DNA of 64,000 nucleotides. Origin: Megamerina dolium (taxonomy: Eukaryota > Arthropoda > Insecta > Diptera > Megamerinidae). Under the pieces are notes generated by a model. That model was not told where the DNA came from, made no database searches, and saw only the letters and a list, made by a program, of their open reading frames with translations. Position numbers and translations under genes: made by a program. Numbering within the stretch: the stretch's first letter is position 1; every line of letters starts with the position of its first letter. Shown here in pieces: positions 13,187 through 26,678 of this stretch. The DNA lies in assembly GCA_963854835.1 (NCBI GenBank), contig OY978527.1, positions 42,668,040 through 42,732,039 on the forward strand. The letters are read 5' to 3'.

Positions 13187-14017
13187 CTAACAGGTTGTCT
13201 TATGGACTAGATTAGCCCAAGTGTTGACCGTGGCCTTGATGGCTCCAGCGGGTAGTGGTAAAGCAGGCTCAGAGCCGATTAAATCAGCCGCAGAATCTTC
13301 TCTTGCTAATGTATCAGAGCTCTCATTGCATATGATTCCCACGTTCCCAGGGACCCACATCAGCGCCAAATTATTATGTCTTCCGACATAATTTAGCGTT
13401 GATTTGCAGAACTCCACTATCTTGGAAGCGGTGACGGGGCTGTCCAAGGCCAGCAGCGCTGCATGACTGTCACTGCAGACACAAATACACTTGCCTTTCA
13501 GCCTCTTGTCTACGATATAATCCATTGCCTTTTGTATTGCGTACACCTCTGCCTGAAAGACAGACGCATATATATCAAGGGCAAAGAACAGTTAAGCTCC
13601 GTCAGTTTCCACGGAGACTCCAGAACCAGAACCTTCTTTAGTCCTGGAGCCGTCAGTGAAAATGCAGAAGCAAAGTCTACCGGGCTCAGCCTCAGGGTCT
13701 GACCAAGAACTATAGCGCTTTTCGAGTACGATCGTAGACGATCTGAAGTCTCAGAGGATAGACAGAGCTAAAAAGTTCACGCCTTTGCCACTGCTGTCTA
13801 CAGCCGGAATAGGGTCGTACCAGTGTCCGTTGTGAATCAACCTACAGATGGCATTCATGGCCTCTCCTCGGATGAAAACATCAAGTGGAAGAAAATACAT
13901 CATAGCATCAAGAGCTGGGCCAGATGTGGTAGGGAAGGCCCCAGTACAATATATAGCCACAGTGATTTGTAACGTTGATAAGGTTCTCTTCACTTCCACA
14001 AGGTATAGTCGACTCAT
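13187..14017 (-). pseudogene. LINE ORF2 fragment: RT-RNase H linker and RNase H domain (dead)
   Basis: The upstream part (14017-13751) shows the linker typical of these ORFs (VEVKRTLSTL, TGAFPTTSGPAL, EAMNAICRL). Ribonuclease H follows: TDGS with the first acidic residue (about 13650), QAEVYAIQKAMDY with the conserved Glu, SDSHAALLALDS with the next Asp, and NESSDTLAR with the last Asp. The RNase H His in the usual WVPGH box is replaced (WVPGNVGI). In-frame stops lie just before 14017, near 13750 and near 13590, so no full protein can be made. RNase H would normally remove the RNA template during element copying. Confidence 0.85.
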
Positions 14018-15070
14018 TCATTCTACCGATGCGTTAGAGGCTCTTACTGGTCACGGGAAATTGTTTTAAAATTTCAACTCCCAAGCTTGAGGCTCAATTG
14101 AAACTGATTTGAATCGTTGACAGTTGGAGAATAGTTTTATATTTGGTTACTAATACATACTTATAAAATATAATAAAATAATTTATACAGAAAAAATATA
14201 CTTTTCATATTGTATTTTTGATATTTTGGAAGTAAGCATTTTTCAAGTCACCACTTCAGCCTCTCGGGATTGGCATCACTAATATGTAGGAAGGTATGTA
14301 GTAGGTAGTTACATATATGATACAATTGTTAAAGAAAGATAAATGTTTTAAAGAATACATTAAATTGTAGCATACTTTCAGGCAAAGGCCCAAAGAGCAA
14401 AAACAAAATGAAAAGTGACATATAAGGAATGTAGTCATTGGCAGTTTCTAAATAGAGTCTTATCAAAATGACAATAAAAAGGGCCAAACGAAATGTGGAG
14501 AAGGAAGCATAATTTTTTGGTAACATTTTTACGAGCCTATATTACAAACATTCATACATTCATATACATTCAGTACATTCATATACATATCGTATGTATA
14601 CGAACATATACTTAGTCGTACATGTGGTTATTACAAGTTTTTCTATAAGTAACATACATGTACATATTTATGGACTCACTCTAGCCTGCCTATGATTGTT
14701 AGTATTGTGCACTTCTTCATTAAAATTTATGATGACATTATAGAAAACATGCAACTCTTGCAGAAAACCACAAATGTACGAATTACATTAAAAGATATTG
14801 GTCAACATATATATCGGTACTTGCAGGTATATAGTACTTTTATATTAGATTAGTTCAAATATTCAAATATTAAGGAAATATTTAGAAATATATATCCTTT
14901 TCTTATAAACACTACTTTTCTACAACGGCTGGAACTTGAAATTTTATATTTTCACCATTCTCATAGCAGCAGTTTGGTTTAGCAAAATTATCCAATATTT
15001 ACAAATTTAATATATCTGAAATTTTATTGAAAAAATTATTCTACAAATCCCATACATTTTTTCAGACCGA

Positions 15071-15171
<101 letters not shown>

Positions 15172-18100
15172 TATGTGGTATAATATGTAGGGGTGCTGGA
15201 TACTTAGTGGTCAAGTTATGGAAAAGGGAATTCATTTAAAAGTATCATACAACATTCTCTTATATGAGTTGCTGTTGAGTGTTGTTATTGTTTTGATCGT
15301 TTCCTGTATATACAGAGCCTTATAGCAATATAACATTTAATATACTTGTACATAAATGTCATTCTCATACTTTGAACATGATGTGTTTAAAACAATCACA
15401 CACAAACAGAACAAAAAAAAAACAAAAAAAAACAAATAAAAAAAGAAAAAACACTCATTATTCTGCTCTGATGTGCGTTGTAAATGAGAGTATTCACCTA
15501 CTGTGTACTACTTGCTGTTTAGTAGAGTGGAAAAATAATTGAGCCATTATCGGACCAAATATATAACATAAAACATATAAGTATTTATATGTGAATATGT
15601 ATGACCATCTCCTGAGTTACGGACATGACATTTGTACCCATAAACTATGGTTGCTTGTGATAATTTACATCATTCTGTTGGAATTGAAACAAACAAACAA
15701 ATATTTTGAATTGCCTTACAGACACACATTGTTGTTAATAAGTCTTCACATATTAGTTTGTAATAGATTGAAGCGAATGTTTTCATTATTTTCAGTTTCT
15801 TGGAAATTCCCTTATTGGAGTATGTGAGTATAGGTATTTATATGTGGGTACATAAATACTCATACGATCCTTAAATGTAGTCAGTTAATGATAATGATAA
15901 TAAGAAAATTTGCTCAGTAAGCAGTAATATATAATTATTATATATGGTTGAAATTTAATACTTTTAAGAGCAACAATGTATTTACACACTCATCCCGAAT
16001 ATTCTTTGCAATATAACAACCAATCCAACATCAATTATATATTTTTGTTATCATAATACTTATTGAAAAATTATTTAAAAACTACATAATTTTATATAAT
16101 AATAAATAAATTATAAAATCAAATATTCACCGTGATACCCATGACCTAAAACACTTTTTGCAACCAATACCTTTCTAAGAGTGTCTGTCTCTTCATGTCT
16201 AGTATGTAGTTTCTATTTATACTTTTGAGACAGAAATTTCAGAAGCATTGTCATCTACGAAAATATTAATGATATGTAACATCACCCAGTAGAGGATACA
16301 TTGATTAAAGTACCGATCCTCAGCAACATTTATTGAGAAAAGACAAAAATTTTAATTGTTGAGCACCTACATGTCTACATGGAAATATTAATTATTTAGA
16401 TAATAAAAAATTTCCATGAAAAGGTTATTAAAAGTGTTCCATAGCAAAGTGCTTATTACTAAATTTCAGCAGTTCAAAAGCGGCAGTAAATAAGTAAGAT
16501 CTTTCTAGGATTACACCTAATAAGGCCAATTGCAAAAATTCTACCAAAATTCTTGAAAGGAACAAATGTCAAATATGAATTTAGAGGGTGTGCTCTTTGT
16601 ATGGGCTTTGCGAAAACACTATACTTCTCAATTGCATAATAGACATTTAATAATTCCTCATAAAGTCCTCATTATTCATCAAATAGCTTCAGTGATTAAA
16701 ACTCAATCGCAATGAATAATTCAATTAATTTAATAGCAAATGATCTGAAGAACTGCTTAATACTCTTGGGAAAAGTACTATAATTATTATTTAAATCAAA
16801 AAATTAACTTTAATTACATTTAAAGCATAATTTAATCTCTGCCAATAATCCAAAGTAATTAAATTTTTTTTACAAAATCCTTACTGTTACGAAAGTTAAA
16901 TAGAAATTGTACTCTGTTAGTGACATTAGTGGCAAAATTTTCAAAAAATTCCGCAATATATGTCATTTTAAAGATTTTATAATTTATAATATTGATAACA
17001 GCATATTAAATATTATCCATTACACGTTTGTGTGTACTTCTAAGAATGTACAGATAATAAATTTGTTATATTTGTTCAAAATGCTGACATTCATAAAAGT
17101 AAAATACCATATAAAATAATACTAAAGTACATATATGTAACTAATACAAAATGTTATCGTCTAGCATATCAATTTAAACCACTATTTGTAACCTCATGCG
17201 TACATATCTATGTTTATATCTATGTTTATATCTATACAAGTAAAATTTTATACGAAACATATACATAGATTTGATATGAACAACCAAATACACGTTTCCC
17301 CATTCTCATTGGAGATTGTCTACACAGTATGTTTACAGATATTTGTATAGTGTATAGTATTTGTATATGTTTGTACCAAATATTACACACAGACTTATAT
17401 ATTTTGAATATGACTTTATTTATAAGTTTATTTAATATTAAAAATAACGAAGCATGTCGTATGCAGTTAATATGTAAAATGTTTACGTGTATAGTATACG
17501 TACCTATCGTATCGTAGTAGTGTTGTATAAAATATGATATAATTTTATTTGTACATTGCTTGCGGCTCTAGGACATGGACATAGACACACAAATGTGTAC
17601 ACTTGAATGTTCATACACGATATTAGACATATGTACATACATACATAAGATTGTATAGTATATTAGTACCTATACGATATATACTATGGGAATAGTACAT
17701 ATGTTTAAAGGAACTCGTGCATACATAAAGACAACAAATATATATTTAACAAAATAATATAAAACAATATCGATAATAAATACATATGTAGCATATGTAT
17801 AGATTATGTAGACACATACATGTAACCAATGTATTTTATGAACACAGCTTCAATTACTTTAACAAAGGCTATTCATTTAAGATAATATATATACACATAA
17901 TAATATCGTACCTCTATATAGGAGTAATTACTTAAATATTTTCCATTGATTTTCCTTTAAATAAATATATTCCCATTTTTGTGTTTTATTTTAATAACAA
18001 AGCATGAACAAATCTAAAAATACACCCTAATATAAATTCTATGTATTATAAGCTTCTTAATTATCAGTCAGTAAAAAAAGAAGCTATGTAATTTTTCATA

Positions 18101-18944
18101 AATTTTTATATTGTAAATAATATTCAAGATATGAGTAATATAAAATTGTTTTTTTTTTTTATCATATTATTCGTATTGTTCTCATTCTACTAGTGTTTAT
18201 TTGATTGAGCTTATTAAATTGATAATTGCTTCACTTGTACTATGCCTTTTTTATCGATTTTCTGTTGTTCTTGTTTTGTTAGTAACGTAGTAACAGTAAT
18301 AGATATAATAAGCATACACACATATTATGCGATGTTAAGTCACAAAGTGAAATTTAATAGTTTGTTATAATAAATAAATTTTGTTTGCAATAATTTCAAA
18401 AATTTGAATCTATAAATTTTTGATCGATATTATTTCAATAATGTCGAAAAAACAAAGACTCAGTCCACTTATTGAATACTGTTTATATTGGGAAATAAAT
18501 GCTTATAGTAAAAATGTAAAAAGACCTGTGTTTTATTCGACAATTCGCTATTTTTGTGCCAATAAAATGACATACATGACTTTAGTTTCCTAAACGGAGT
18601 GGTTTTGAGTTTTATTTTATATAGAAATTTCAAATAGAAACAATTTTGATTATAATAAATAATTATTTAATGTATCAGAAATAGTGAAATAATTATGCAG
18701 CAACATTTTTTCTTTTACTTTTCTTCTCAATTATAGCATTTTTGACATTTAAAGAAATATATATCAATAAATAACATCCCTGTACAGTAGGAAAGAAATG
18801 CAAATAATTGGCAGCACTGAAATTAGTGGGTGTGCTAAGATTTTTATCATCTATAGTTACACGCGATAACATTACCACCTTTGTTGTTTTTGTGCCTTGA
18901 TGTATTTATCTGTTCTAGCTAAATACGACTATCAAATCCCTGCA

Positions 18945-19295
18945 AAAAAAAAAAAATCTCTAAAGAGACGGAAATAAGGCTGATCGGTTTCTTTAGAGAT
19001 GAGTTGGCAATCAATTTTCAAATTAATTGATATATTTAAATTAATAATTTTGAAATATTAAATCGATCTTTTTAAATCTTCATCTTTGCACTTGCTAACA
19101 CATATTCGTTTGTAAAGACCATGTTTTGTTTCTTTTCTCTCTTTGTCTTTTTTTGTATCCGTTTAAAAGGGTTTCTTCATAGAACATTTCCGAACAAAAG
19201 AGAACAATTTATTCCATATAAACAGATCAAAAGTGGCATTAGCCGCATATTAGCTTGCGATTGATCCCTGACAAATCGCATTTTCAGCTGGAATA
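18945..19295 (+). repeat. Unnamed dispersed repeat, copy 1
   Basis: Two blocks match two blocks near 54.2-54.9 kb by eye. Block 1 (about 19000-19045) contains TTTCTTTAGAGATG followed by an AATTAATTGATATATTTAAA-type stretch. Block 2 (about 19155-19290) contains CAAAAGAGAACAATTTATTC, CCATATAAACAGATC and a conserved potential stem, TTGCGATTGATCCC..ATCGCA, at about 19255-19281. No coding sequence is seen. The spacing between blocks is about 110 bp here and about 430 bp longer in the other copy. It may be a non-autonomous element; class unknown. Confidence 0.55.
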
Positions 19296-19641
19296 AAGCA
19301 CAGCTAATATTACACGCAAACATTAACCTAAGCATAACACACTACCCCGGCTGCTAGCAAGGGACTAAGATCTGTTAGCACTATTGAAGATCTTGTTAAT
19401 GTTTGAGACGTTTAAATATAGTCACCGAGCTATCGACTGTAGTCGCCTTAGTTAGAAATTACTTAATGATCGCTTGTGATGCATACATACTTGTATGTAA
19501 TTTAAGTAAAAAGATTTCAATACAAAAAAAGTAAAATTTTAACAATCCTAAGAAAATATGTTTTTCTATAGAACTTTATTCGATTTTTTTTTTATTATGA
19601 AAACATTCTGAACAAAATTACTAAGAGTGCTTCTATTATTT

Positions 19642-20002
19642 GATGCCGAAGCTCAGTGGTTAGTGCGTTGACTTTATGATCTGTAGGTCGTGGGTTCAAT
19701 CACCGGCTGTAGCAAAACTTTTATATCGAAAATATTTTTCTTTCGAACGATACCTACCTGTTGCAAGCATTTGGCAGTTCATTCGGCAGTAACAATTTGC
19801 TAGGAAAAGGCTTTTAGAAGTTATCAGTGACAAAGCTCAGAAAAGTGATGACACATGGGTTCTGCCGTGCGAAACCGGCTACCATAAATAGGTCCCTCAT
19901 AATACTGTTCAAAATTTAACACGTACAACAGTACTAGAAAAGAAGCTCCGGCAAAGAACTTTTCAGGGCCTATAAGAGCCAAATATTTATTCTTTTTTTT
20001 TA
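19642..20002 (+). mobile_element. tRNA-headed SINE, copy B, full length with target duplication
   Basis: The body is flanked by CTTCTATTATTT at 19630-19641 and 20003-20014. The head from 19645 (GCCGAAGCTCAGTGGTTAG) resembles a tRNA 5' half with a Pol III A-box, and GGTTCAATCAC at 19693-19703 fits the B-box. The unrelated body follows: the inverted CGAAAGAAAAAT block, the inverted GTTACTGCC block, and the GACAAAGCTCAGAAAA region. The 3' end is T-rich, ending in nine T just before the duplication, rather than poly-A. This is the only copy in the window oriented on the plus strand. It encodes no protein and would depend on a LINE reverse transcriptase. Confidence 0.88.
19693..19703 (+). promoter_or_regulatory. 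Pol III B-box of SINE copy B
   Basis: GGTTCAATCAC matches the GGTTCRANNCC consensus except near the end. It lies about 45 bp downstream of the A-box-like AGCTCAGTGG, a tRNA-like distance. Confidence 0.7.
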
Positions 20003-20014
20003 CTTCTATTATTT

Positions 20015-22848
20015 ATATTTAATCGATTTTATTTTTTCATGAAACAAAATACTTATTGATTATGTAATATATGTCTACAATTCAAATAAGTTTTTATTGG
20101 AAATACTTATAAAGTAATTAAATAGGCTTTAAATATAGCGGAAAAAAGCGAGTTAATCAATGCTCATTACAGCATCATTTTAATTGATTGTAATTACCAA
20201 ATATGTTGATAAACTAAATACGTAGGCATTTTAATTAATTCAATTGATTAAATATAATATTTTATTGTTCACTTAGAAATTATTATTTTTTTTTCAATAT
20301 TTGAATTAGAGACTACATAAAGAAAAGCATAAATTAAAATTGCTATTAAAAATAATAATTAAATAATTACAGAAGCTCATGAAAAAAAAGTAAGTTCTTA
20401 AGACAGTTTTATTCAGAAAAAATGACCTCGAACGATTTAATAATTAAAATAAATAATTAAAAATTTTGAAATCATTTTCTGACGAAATCCTAACGTGTTC
20501 ACATTTAACATCGATCTCAAATGTCTTAAAATTATTGAATTTCGCAATTGTTCCGTAAAATTATATTTATATTATATTATAATCTTTTTAATGGAAATTT
20601 TTCATTCAATAAAAATGAGATTTTTAATATTTTAGTGTTCTACATGAGTAATATGTACGGTATAACCTCCAACAGATGCAGAATATATATGTACTTTTTT
20701 GCATTTGAATAAATATTGATGTATTATATATTATGTGTGTCATCTTATTGCTTTATCTGTCTCACTTTTATATATGTACAGTCAATGAAATGCCATTTCC
20801 ACTCTATTACACTTGAATTCATATATTCATATTCACAACGTATGCTGACATCTATTCACTCCACACTCATTTAATAGAAGTACTATAGTTATCCTTGAAT
20901 ATATATACAAACTCAAATATATTCATATTTTTGTATAACTACATATACAAAATACATTAAGCTTAGACGCGTCATATTGCTCGCACATACCTTACATACA
21001 TTCAGATATAGATTTTTTGAATGGAATATTGTCGCATAGAAATCCAATAATTTTGTGTTTTGTTTTTTTTCTATGTTCAACATATTTCACGCATATTAAT
21101 GTGATGAACTGGAATATTTTATTTGATGCGAATGAATGAACATCAATGTAATGAAGGAAAAAGCAAACAACCTCTCTGACCGATTGTCAAGCGTGGAATC
21201 TCTAACTTATTAAATCTAAAAGAAATTACCAGGTTGAAGGATGGAGTCATGTAGCATAATTTCTGAATGGATGCAGTCTACGTGTTTAATACAGAATTTA
21301 ATATTACTTAAAATATAAAAAAGTGAGACATACATGCATGCAAGCATATTACATATATTAAATTCTAGCTGATTTGATTATAACATTTTACGTTTTATAA
21401 GTTTAATTAATAAATTTGATATCAGTTTATAGCAGTTTTTGGAAAACCAAAAGAAGATTAAGAGACTGAAATGACTAACAGCAACACAGCTTTACTAATT
21501 CTCTCCGAACATCCCTTGCATGGAAATATCTATAATAGATACAAGATATACATACACACATACATATCCTTACATCAAGAACGTAATAAACGTAATCAAT
21601 GAAATCAACTGCATTAAGAATCAAATGACATGTATATTCGAGTTCCACTTTGTCTATTTGTTTAGTCAGAATGTGTATGAACGTAAATTCCCATATATGT
21701 AGGTTCTCTGCTTGCCATCCCTAGTTACCTAGCGTTGAATTTATCTACATACCTACGTGTATACGAGTACGTAAGTACTTCATTGAAGATAATGAAGCAA
21801 AGTAGAAAAACGTTGGTTTTACGAGATTTACGTGAGGTTTCATGGTGGATTATATGTACATACATAAGTATGTATGTAGTATTACTGATGTGATTGTGGT
21901 TATGTGGCACGTGTTCTACGAACTTCAATTATACAGAACAGTACACCAATCTCAAGGTATTCTCACTTATACAAGTATACAGAATATATACATACATCAC
22001 ATAGAAAATGCATTGTTTAAATGAAATCAATTATTTCAGTATAGTGAAGCCTATATAACAGTACTATTTGTTTATAATGTCAAACATATACAACGTATTA
22101 ACCCCCCCCCCCCCCCCCCCCTTCTAAGTAATCTTCAGTTCATGTCATCTAAATTTGATGCTATATTTGTGTCAAATTCTGTTTTCGTTGTTGTTGTTGT
22201 TGAAAATCCCTATAAAATCTATTGGTTTTTAAAGTTTAACATCATTTCTTCATTTTATGTACATACTTCCTTATATGCAATTCATGAGACACATTTTCAT
22301 TGTGGTATACAACTTGATTACCACAACGTACGTGCCTGTGTATTGAATTAATTTCATTTAAATTGAAATTTAATTTCTTTGAAGTTGCCTAAAGTTTCTA
22401 ATGAATTTTAACAAACTTTTCGATTATTACTCATATAATTTATTAGAAAAAAATTGCTCATTGGCAAACGTTCGACAGCTCCAAAGAGTAAACACTAACC
22501 TTAGAAATTATGAAATATGAAAGGCCCAGTGTGAAGAATTTCTTTTTTTTTTGCGTGAATAAGCTGATTGAAGGCCTAGTGTCAGAAGAGAATAGAATTT
22601 TATGACTACGAAAACATTTCGTTTCATTACACAATAAGTAATGAAAGTGATAATAACAATTTAAAACGTCACTACTTTCTATATACGCTAAATTATCTTA
22701 TGGAATAAAAATTACTTTTAAATAGAAAATATTATAGATTTAAATAAAAAATAGTTTTGTAAAATAAAACATATTTCTACAACTTCTTTGTTTTATGCAC
22801 ATTTCCTTCCCACGATTCTCAGTTTTTTCGCGCTAACATCGAAGTAAG
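20015..22848. other. AT-rich spacer with a 20-C homopolymer
   Basis: No gene found. The stretch carries poly-A and poly-T runs, CA-rich islets (about 21545-21565), and the striking poly-C run at 22102-22121. Open frames of 60-70 codons are unrecognised and look random. Confidence 0.6.
22102..22121. repeat. (C)20 homopolymer
   Basis: Twenty consecutive C residues lie in strongly AT-rich surroundings. The run may be a real G-quadruplex-prone tract or an assembly or sequencing slippage product. Confidence 0.95.
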
Positions 22849-22852
22849 GTGT

Positions 22853-24100
22853 ATTACAGCACCTCAGCAGAGATCACAGCAGAGATCACAGAAATTCGAT
22901 TACAAACTATAATGAATTTGACAAGAAACGATTGGAAGGATACATATACTTGTTTTCTATGCTTCGGTTTGGCTCTGTTGTGTTTCGGCCGTCAAAAGGC
23001 GATCAAAGCTGTCATACTTACATTGGAAGTATTGGTAAAAACCTTTCCGTTCTATGGCCACCACCATGGTGGATATATGTGCTTATGCTGGCACTGGTAA
23101 TGTGTTGAAAATTCAACAATTATTACACATTTATTCCGATTATTATGAAAGTTCGGTTAATGGAGATGCGTCGGAGAGCGATAAGAATAAGAAGGACAAA
23201 AAATATGGATAAGAAAAAGGCTGATAAGGAAAAGGAGAAGGAAAAAGAAAAGGATTTGTCATCGACTCAGGCTATTGCCGTAATTGGTGTTGCCCTGATT
23301 GCAATGGATGAGGATATTGGTACCGAAATGGCTTACTGGTCACTCGGCAATCTCTTGCGTTACTGTGATACGCTACCGTGCACACGCCGTGCTGTACCAT
23401 TAGCATTGGGCCTGATATCAACGTCCAATCCTAAATTGAATATACTTGATACATAGAGAAAATTTTCACATGAGAGTGATGCTGAAGTCTCCTATAATGC
23501 TACATTTGCTATGGGTCTCGTTGGCACAAATGATGCATGACTCGCCTCAATATTCCACCAATTGGCGGCGCAGTACCATTCGAAAGATCCCAGCAATTTG
23601 TATATGGTGCGCATTGCACAAATTTTAACATATTTGGCTAAATGTACCCTAACACTTAGCCCCTGTCACAGTGACCATCAGCTAATGAATCCAATGTCAG
23701 TGGCTAGTTTAATGTCAACCCTCGTTTCATTGCTCGATGTGAAAAATTTCATTTTGTCCCGTTCACACTATCTATTGTACACTTTGGTACCGGCAATGCA
23801 GGGGCGTATGTTGACTACATTTAATGATGAGCTGAATCAATTGCAAGTACATGTGCGTGTGGGTATGGCAATTGATGTGGTCGACCAGGCAGGTAAGCCT
23901 AAAACTATAACAGGCTTCCAGACACACACCACACTCGTATTGTTGGCAATGGGCGAACGTGCCGTGTTGGCCACCGATGAATATATATCGCTGACACCAT
24001 TCATGGAAGGTTTTGTCATACTCAAGAAGAATCACAATTTCGTAAAATATCCATATAATACAATAAATAACAACAAATAAAACTAAAAAAACAAAAAAAA
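22853..24100 (+). pseudogene. Dead copy of 26S proteasome subunit Rpn1 (PSMD2), C-terminal ~400 residues
   Basis: Rpn1 is the largest non-ATPase subunit of the proteasome base and binds ubiquitin-like shuttles. Recognised in order: KDTYTCFLCFGLALLCFGRQ (about 22950); [20 protein letters not shown] from 23054 in another frame; a Lys/Glu/Asp-rich charged linker; [69 protein letters not shown]; [18 protein letters not shown]; and EGFVILKKN. The family is about 900 residues, so about half is missing at the 5' end. In-frame stops occur at 23454-23456 and 23538-23540, with frameshifts near 23050 and 23205. A short A-rich stretch (24077-24100) with AATAAA follows. No intron-like gaps are visible, which fits a processed, 5'-truncated retrocopy. 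A decayed DNA-level duplicate is the alternative. Confidence 0.88.
22866..22889 (+). repeat. 12-bp in-frame tandem duplication in the Rpn1 copy
   Basis: The unit CAGCAGAGATCA is repeated back to back, giving AEITAEIT, where the family as I know it has a single unit. It is a post-insertion slippage event or lies in the parent gene. Confidence 0.75.
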
Positions 24101-26629
24101 AGTCAAGAAATCTTTCATTAATTCAGTGTATTTAAAAATACTAATTCATTTCTTTCGCCTAATATTGCTCATATATTCCTGTACAGATAAATGCTATATA
24201 TTTCCATTATTCATATAAAAATTTAACTACAAAATACCAAGTAACGATTGCTTAATAAAATGTTGGGTTATGCAATAACTCCTGGAAATACCACTCTCTT
24301 TCCACTTGTGAGATACTTTGGATGATTTCTCAATAGATTATTTTCAAATTTTCTTCCTTTTCCTGCTTTTACTCCAGTGCTTGTTGCTTTATTGCCATAA
24401 CATTAATCTACAACTGATTGATGAGCGTATTTAATAATACATTGTGTATTTGCATATAATATAAACAAATTTATTATATTACTACCATACCGCATATCGC
24501 AAAAATATATTTACATATGCTTACACATATATAGATTCATATTTCAACAAACAAACATTATGACGAAATAAAAGTTTTCTATACGCGTGAATAAAAATGG
24601 ACAAGGCATTTGTGTTGTGTTGTGCCAATTTGAAATCACTGTAGCTTATTTAAATAATACCTGTATAGGCACATCTACTCATGTATTCTACTGTGTGTGT
24701 ATACTTGAAACTTTCAGCCATAACAAATTGCAATAACAATTTACTTACAATAAACTAAACAAGCAGTCAATGAACAGCTAACGAATCAACTGAACTTTAC
24801 GCTTAGCGCTTTTAATATACAATATTGTACCTACAAACACATTTATGCAACGAACCATAAAGTGCAGACACTTTACTAAAAAGTTTGTGTTTTTATTTAT
24901 TTATATTTTTATTTTTATTATTATTTTTTTTTTTTTTTTGTGAGTATATATTTAGGTGCTCATACCATTATTTATATTTATGACGATTTCACCACTCATG
25001 CAAAATTCGTTTGCATCCGGCCATTGATATTGTTTTTACAAGTATTTTGTGTATTTTAATGGAAAACAAAATTTAAATGGAAATGTATTGAAAACAATAT
25101 CTTTATCAATTGCTGTATACCTACGCATTTACGCATTATAATATTGTATTTTATTTTATAATATTATTTTTCTGAAGTTTTTTCCATCCTCCCTCAATTT
25201 ATTCTAGAGAAAGTTAAAAGCAATTGTATCTGAGTGAGCATAAATAATATAGAAAACTTCGTATAAATCTTATTATTATTTATATAAATTTTACAAGCAT
25301 ACATTTGGGCATTCGACAAATTGGTATCTTTTAGGAAATTGCTTAGAAAACATAGATAATATCTATTTGGATATAAATTAATTGTCAATAATATCTGATT
25401 GTTTGTTATGAATTTTCAGATATTATTTTGCATATATGCTTCTATTAATTGCATCTTAAGATACATGACTCACTCACTATGAATATTTATACTTTTGAAT
25501 GTTTTGTGCATATACATAAATTTATATTCTCATGTACATAAATTCATATTAAATGCGAATTAATTTCTTTCAGAAAATAGAAAAAAAAAATTATAATAAA
25601 AAATTATTTGTAAATAAATAAAAGCTTTAGGCATTTTATTCAATCGTTAGTTCTTAATCTTACATGCTCAAATAGCTTTAATATGAAGTTACTTATGCAA
25701 ATTGGTCTTTGAGAATGAATATTTAAATTAAAATACGTTTGCAAATAGAAAAATGAATGAATGATAAAAGAAAAAAAAGAAATACTAAAACTTGTGTCAA
25801 CAAATCAAAGATTATTTTTACTCATGAGTAGACATTAAAGCATGCTTTTAGCCGAAAGCAAAGAAAACGCAATTCAAAATATAGAGAGGCATTTTTTTTT
25901 TGTTTTCTTCTTTTCGTCATAGAAATTATTTTGTTATATGAAAGTTTGGAGCTCATTGCCCGATCATTAAATATGGAATCCTGTAAAGCACATATATGTA
26001 AATATAAACTATGATACACGTGCCATGGTTTCTCTTCTTTAAAATATATACTTTAAGCTGGATCAAATTGTATGGAGCAACATTTGCACAACCTGACATA
26101 GCAAAAAATTTAAAATTTGAATCGTTTCGAACAAATATAAATTCCATCTACGTTTTTATATGAGATTTTGTTCGAAGCAAATATTGCGTATGACTACTAC
26201 ATGAGGTTTGATCATACATTTCATCACTCTAGGGACAATTCTTGAATAGTTATGGGAGTATTTGTCGATTTGCAGATGTTTCTGATTTACATTTGCTAAA
26301 GGAAATCCCCTAAAAGTTGCCGATAAAGAGTAAGTCTATTCGCAGGAAATAAAAGAGATTCAGTCTTAAATTTGAAGGTTGACCTTCAGCCATTCTTGCA
26401 TGTGCGCCCAATCAAAAACTTGTTGGTCTTTATGTTCATAAAAGTTAGTTTTATACGATGAAATTTTTGTGTTTTTTTTTTTTGGGTATGCTATTCTTCA
26501 TATCTGGGAGTTGCTTCCATGAGAAAAATAGGTTGAACAAATCCGCATTTAATAAACCTTAATAAACATATTTCCTTGCCTATGTGACCTATGTAATATA
26601 TATTTTCATTTGTGACGTACATGAGTAGG

Positions 26630-26654
26630 TTCACCAAATTCACAATTTGGTGAA
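26630..26654. repeat. Perfect short hairpin
   Basis: TTCACCAAATT, a 3-base loop, and AATTTGGTGAA form a perfect 11-bp stem. It sits about 25 bp upstream of the TATACCCTACATG repeat fragment. It is not followed by a T run that would suggest a terminator. Confidence 0.85.
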
Positions 26655-26678
26655 TTTGTTGTTATCAACCATTACCAT

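Larger units (their letters stand above)
12840..14045 (-). mobile_element. 5'-truncated LINE insertion with 12-bp target-site duplication
   Basis: The 12-mer TTAGAGGCTCTT is present at 12840-12851 and again at 14034-14045, bracketing LINE sequence read on the minus strand. The left bracket is followed by a short T run, which is the element's A-rich 3' tail on the coding strand. The right bracket abuts mid-ORF sequence, so reverse transcription stopped early. Body 12852-14033 is about 1.2 kb and carries the region between RT and RNase H, the RNase H domain and a C-terminal Cys/His region. The clade may be LOA-like or another RNase H-bearing group of the Jockey/I superfamily; I cannot settle which. 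Confidence 0.88.

Noticed and set aside
13463..14069. Plus-strand frames of 73-79 codons
   Set aside because: Antisense shadows of the LINE insertion on the minus strand.
26630..26654. Hairpin as a transcription terminator or miRNA
   Set aside because: The stem is only 11 bp with a 3-base loop, too short for a miRNA precursor, and there is no terminator context in this genome type.
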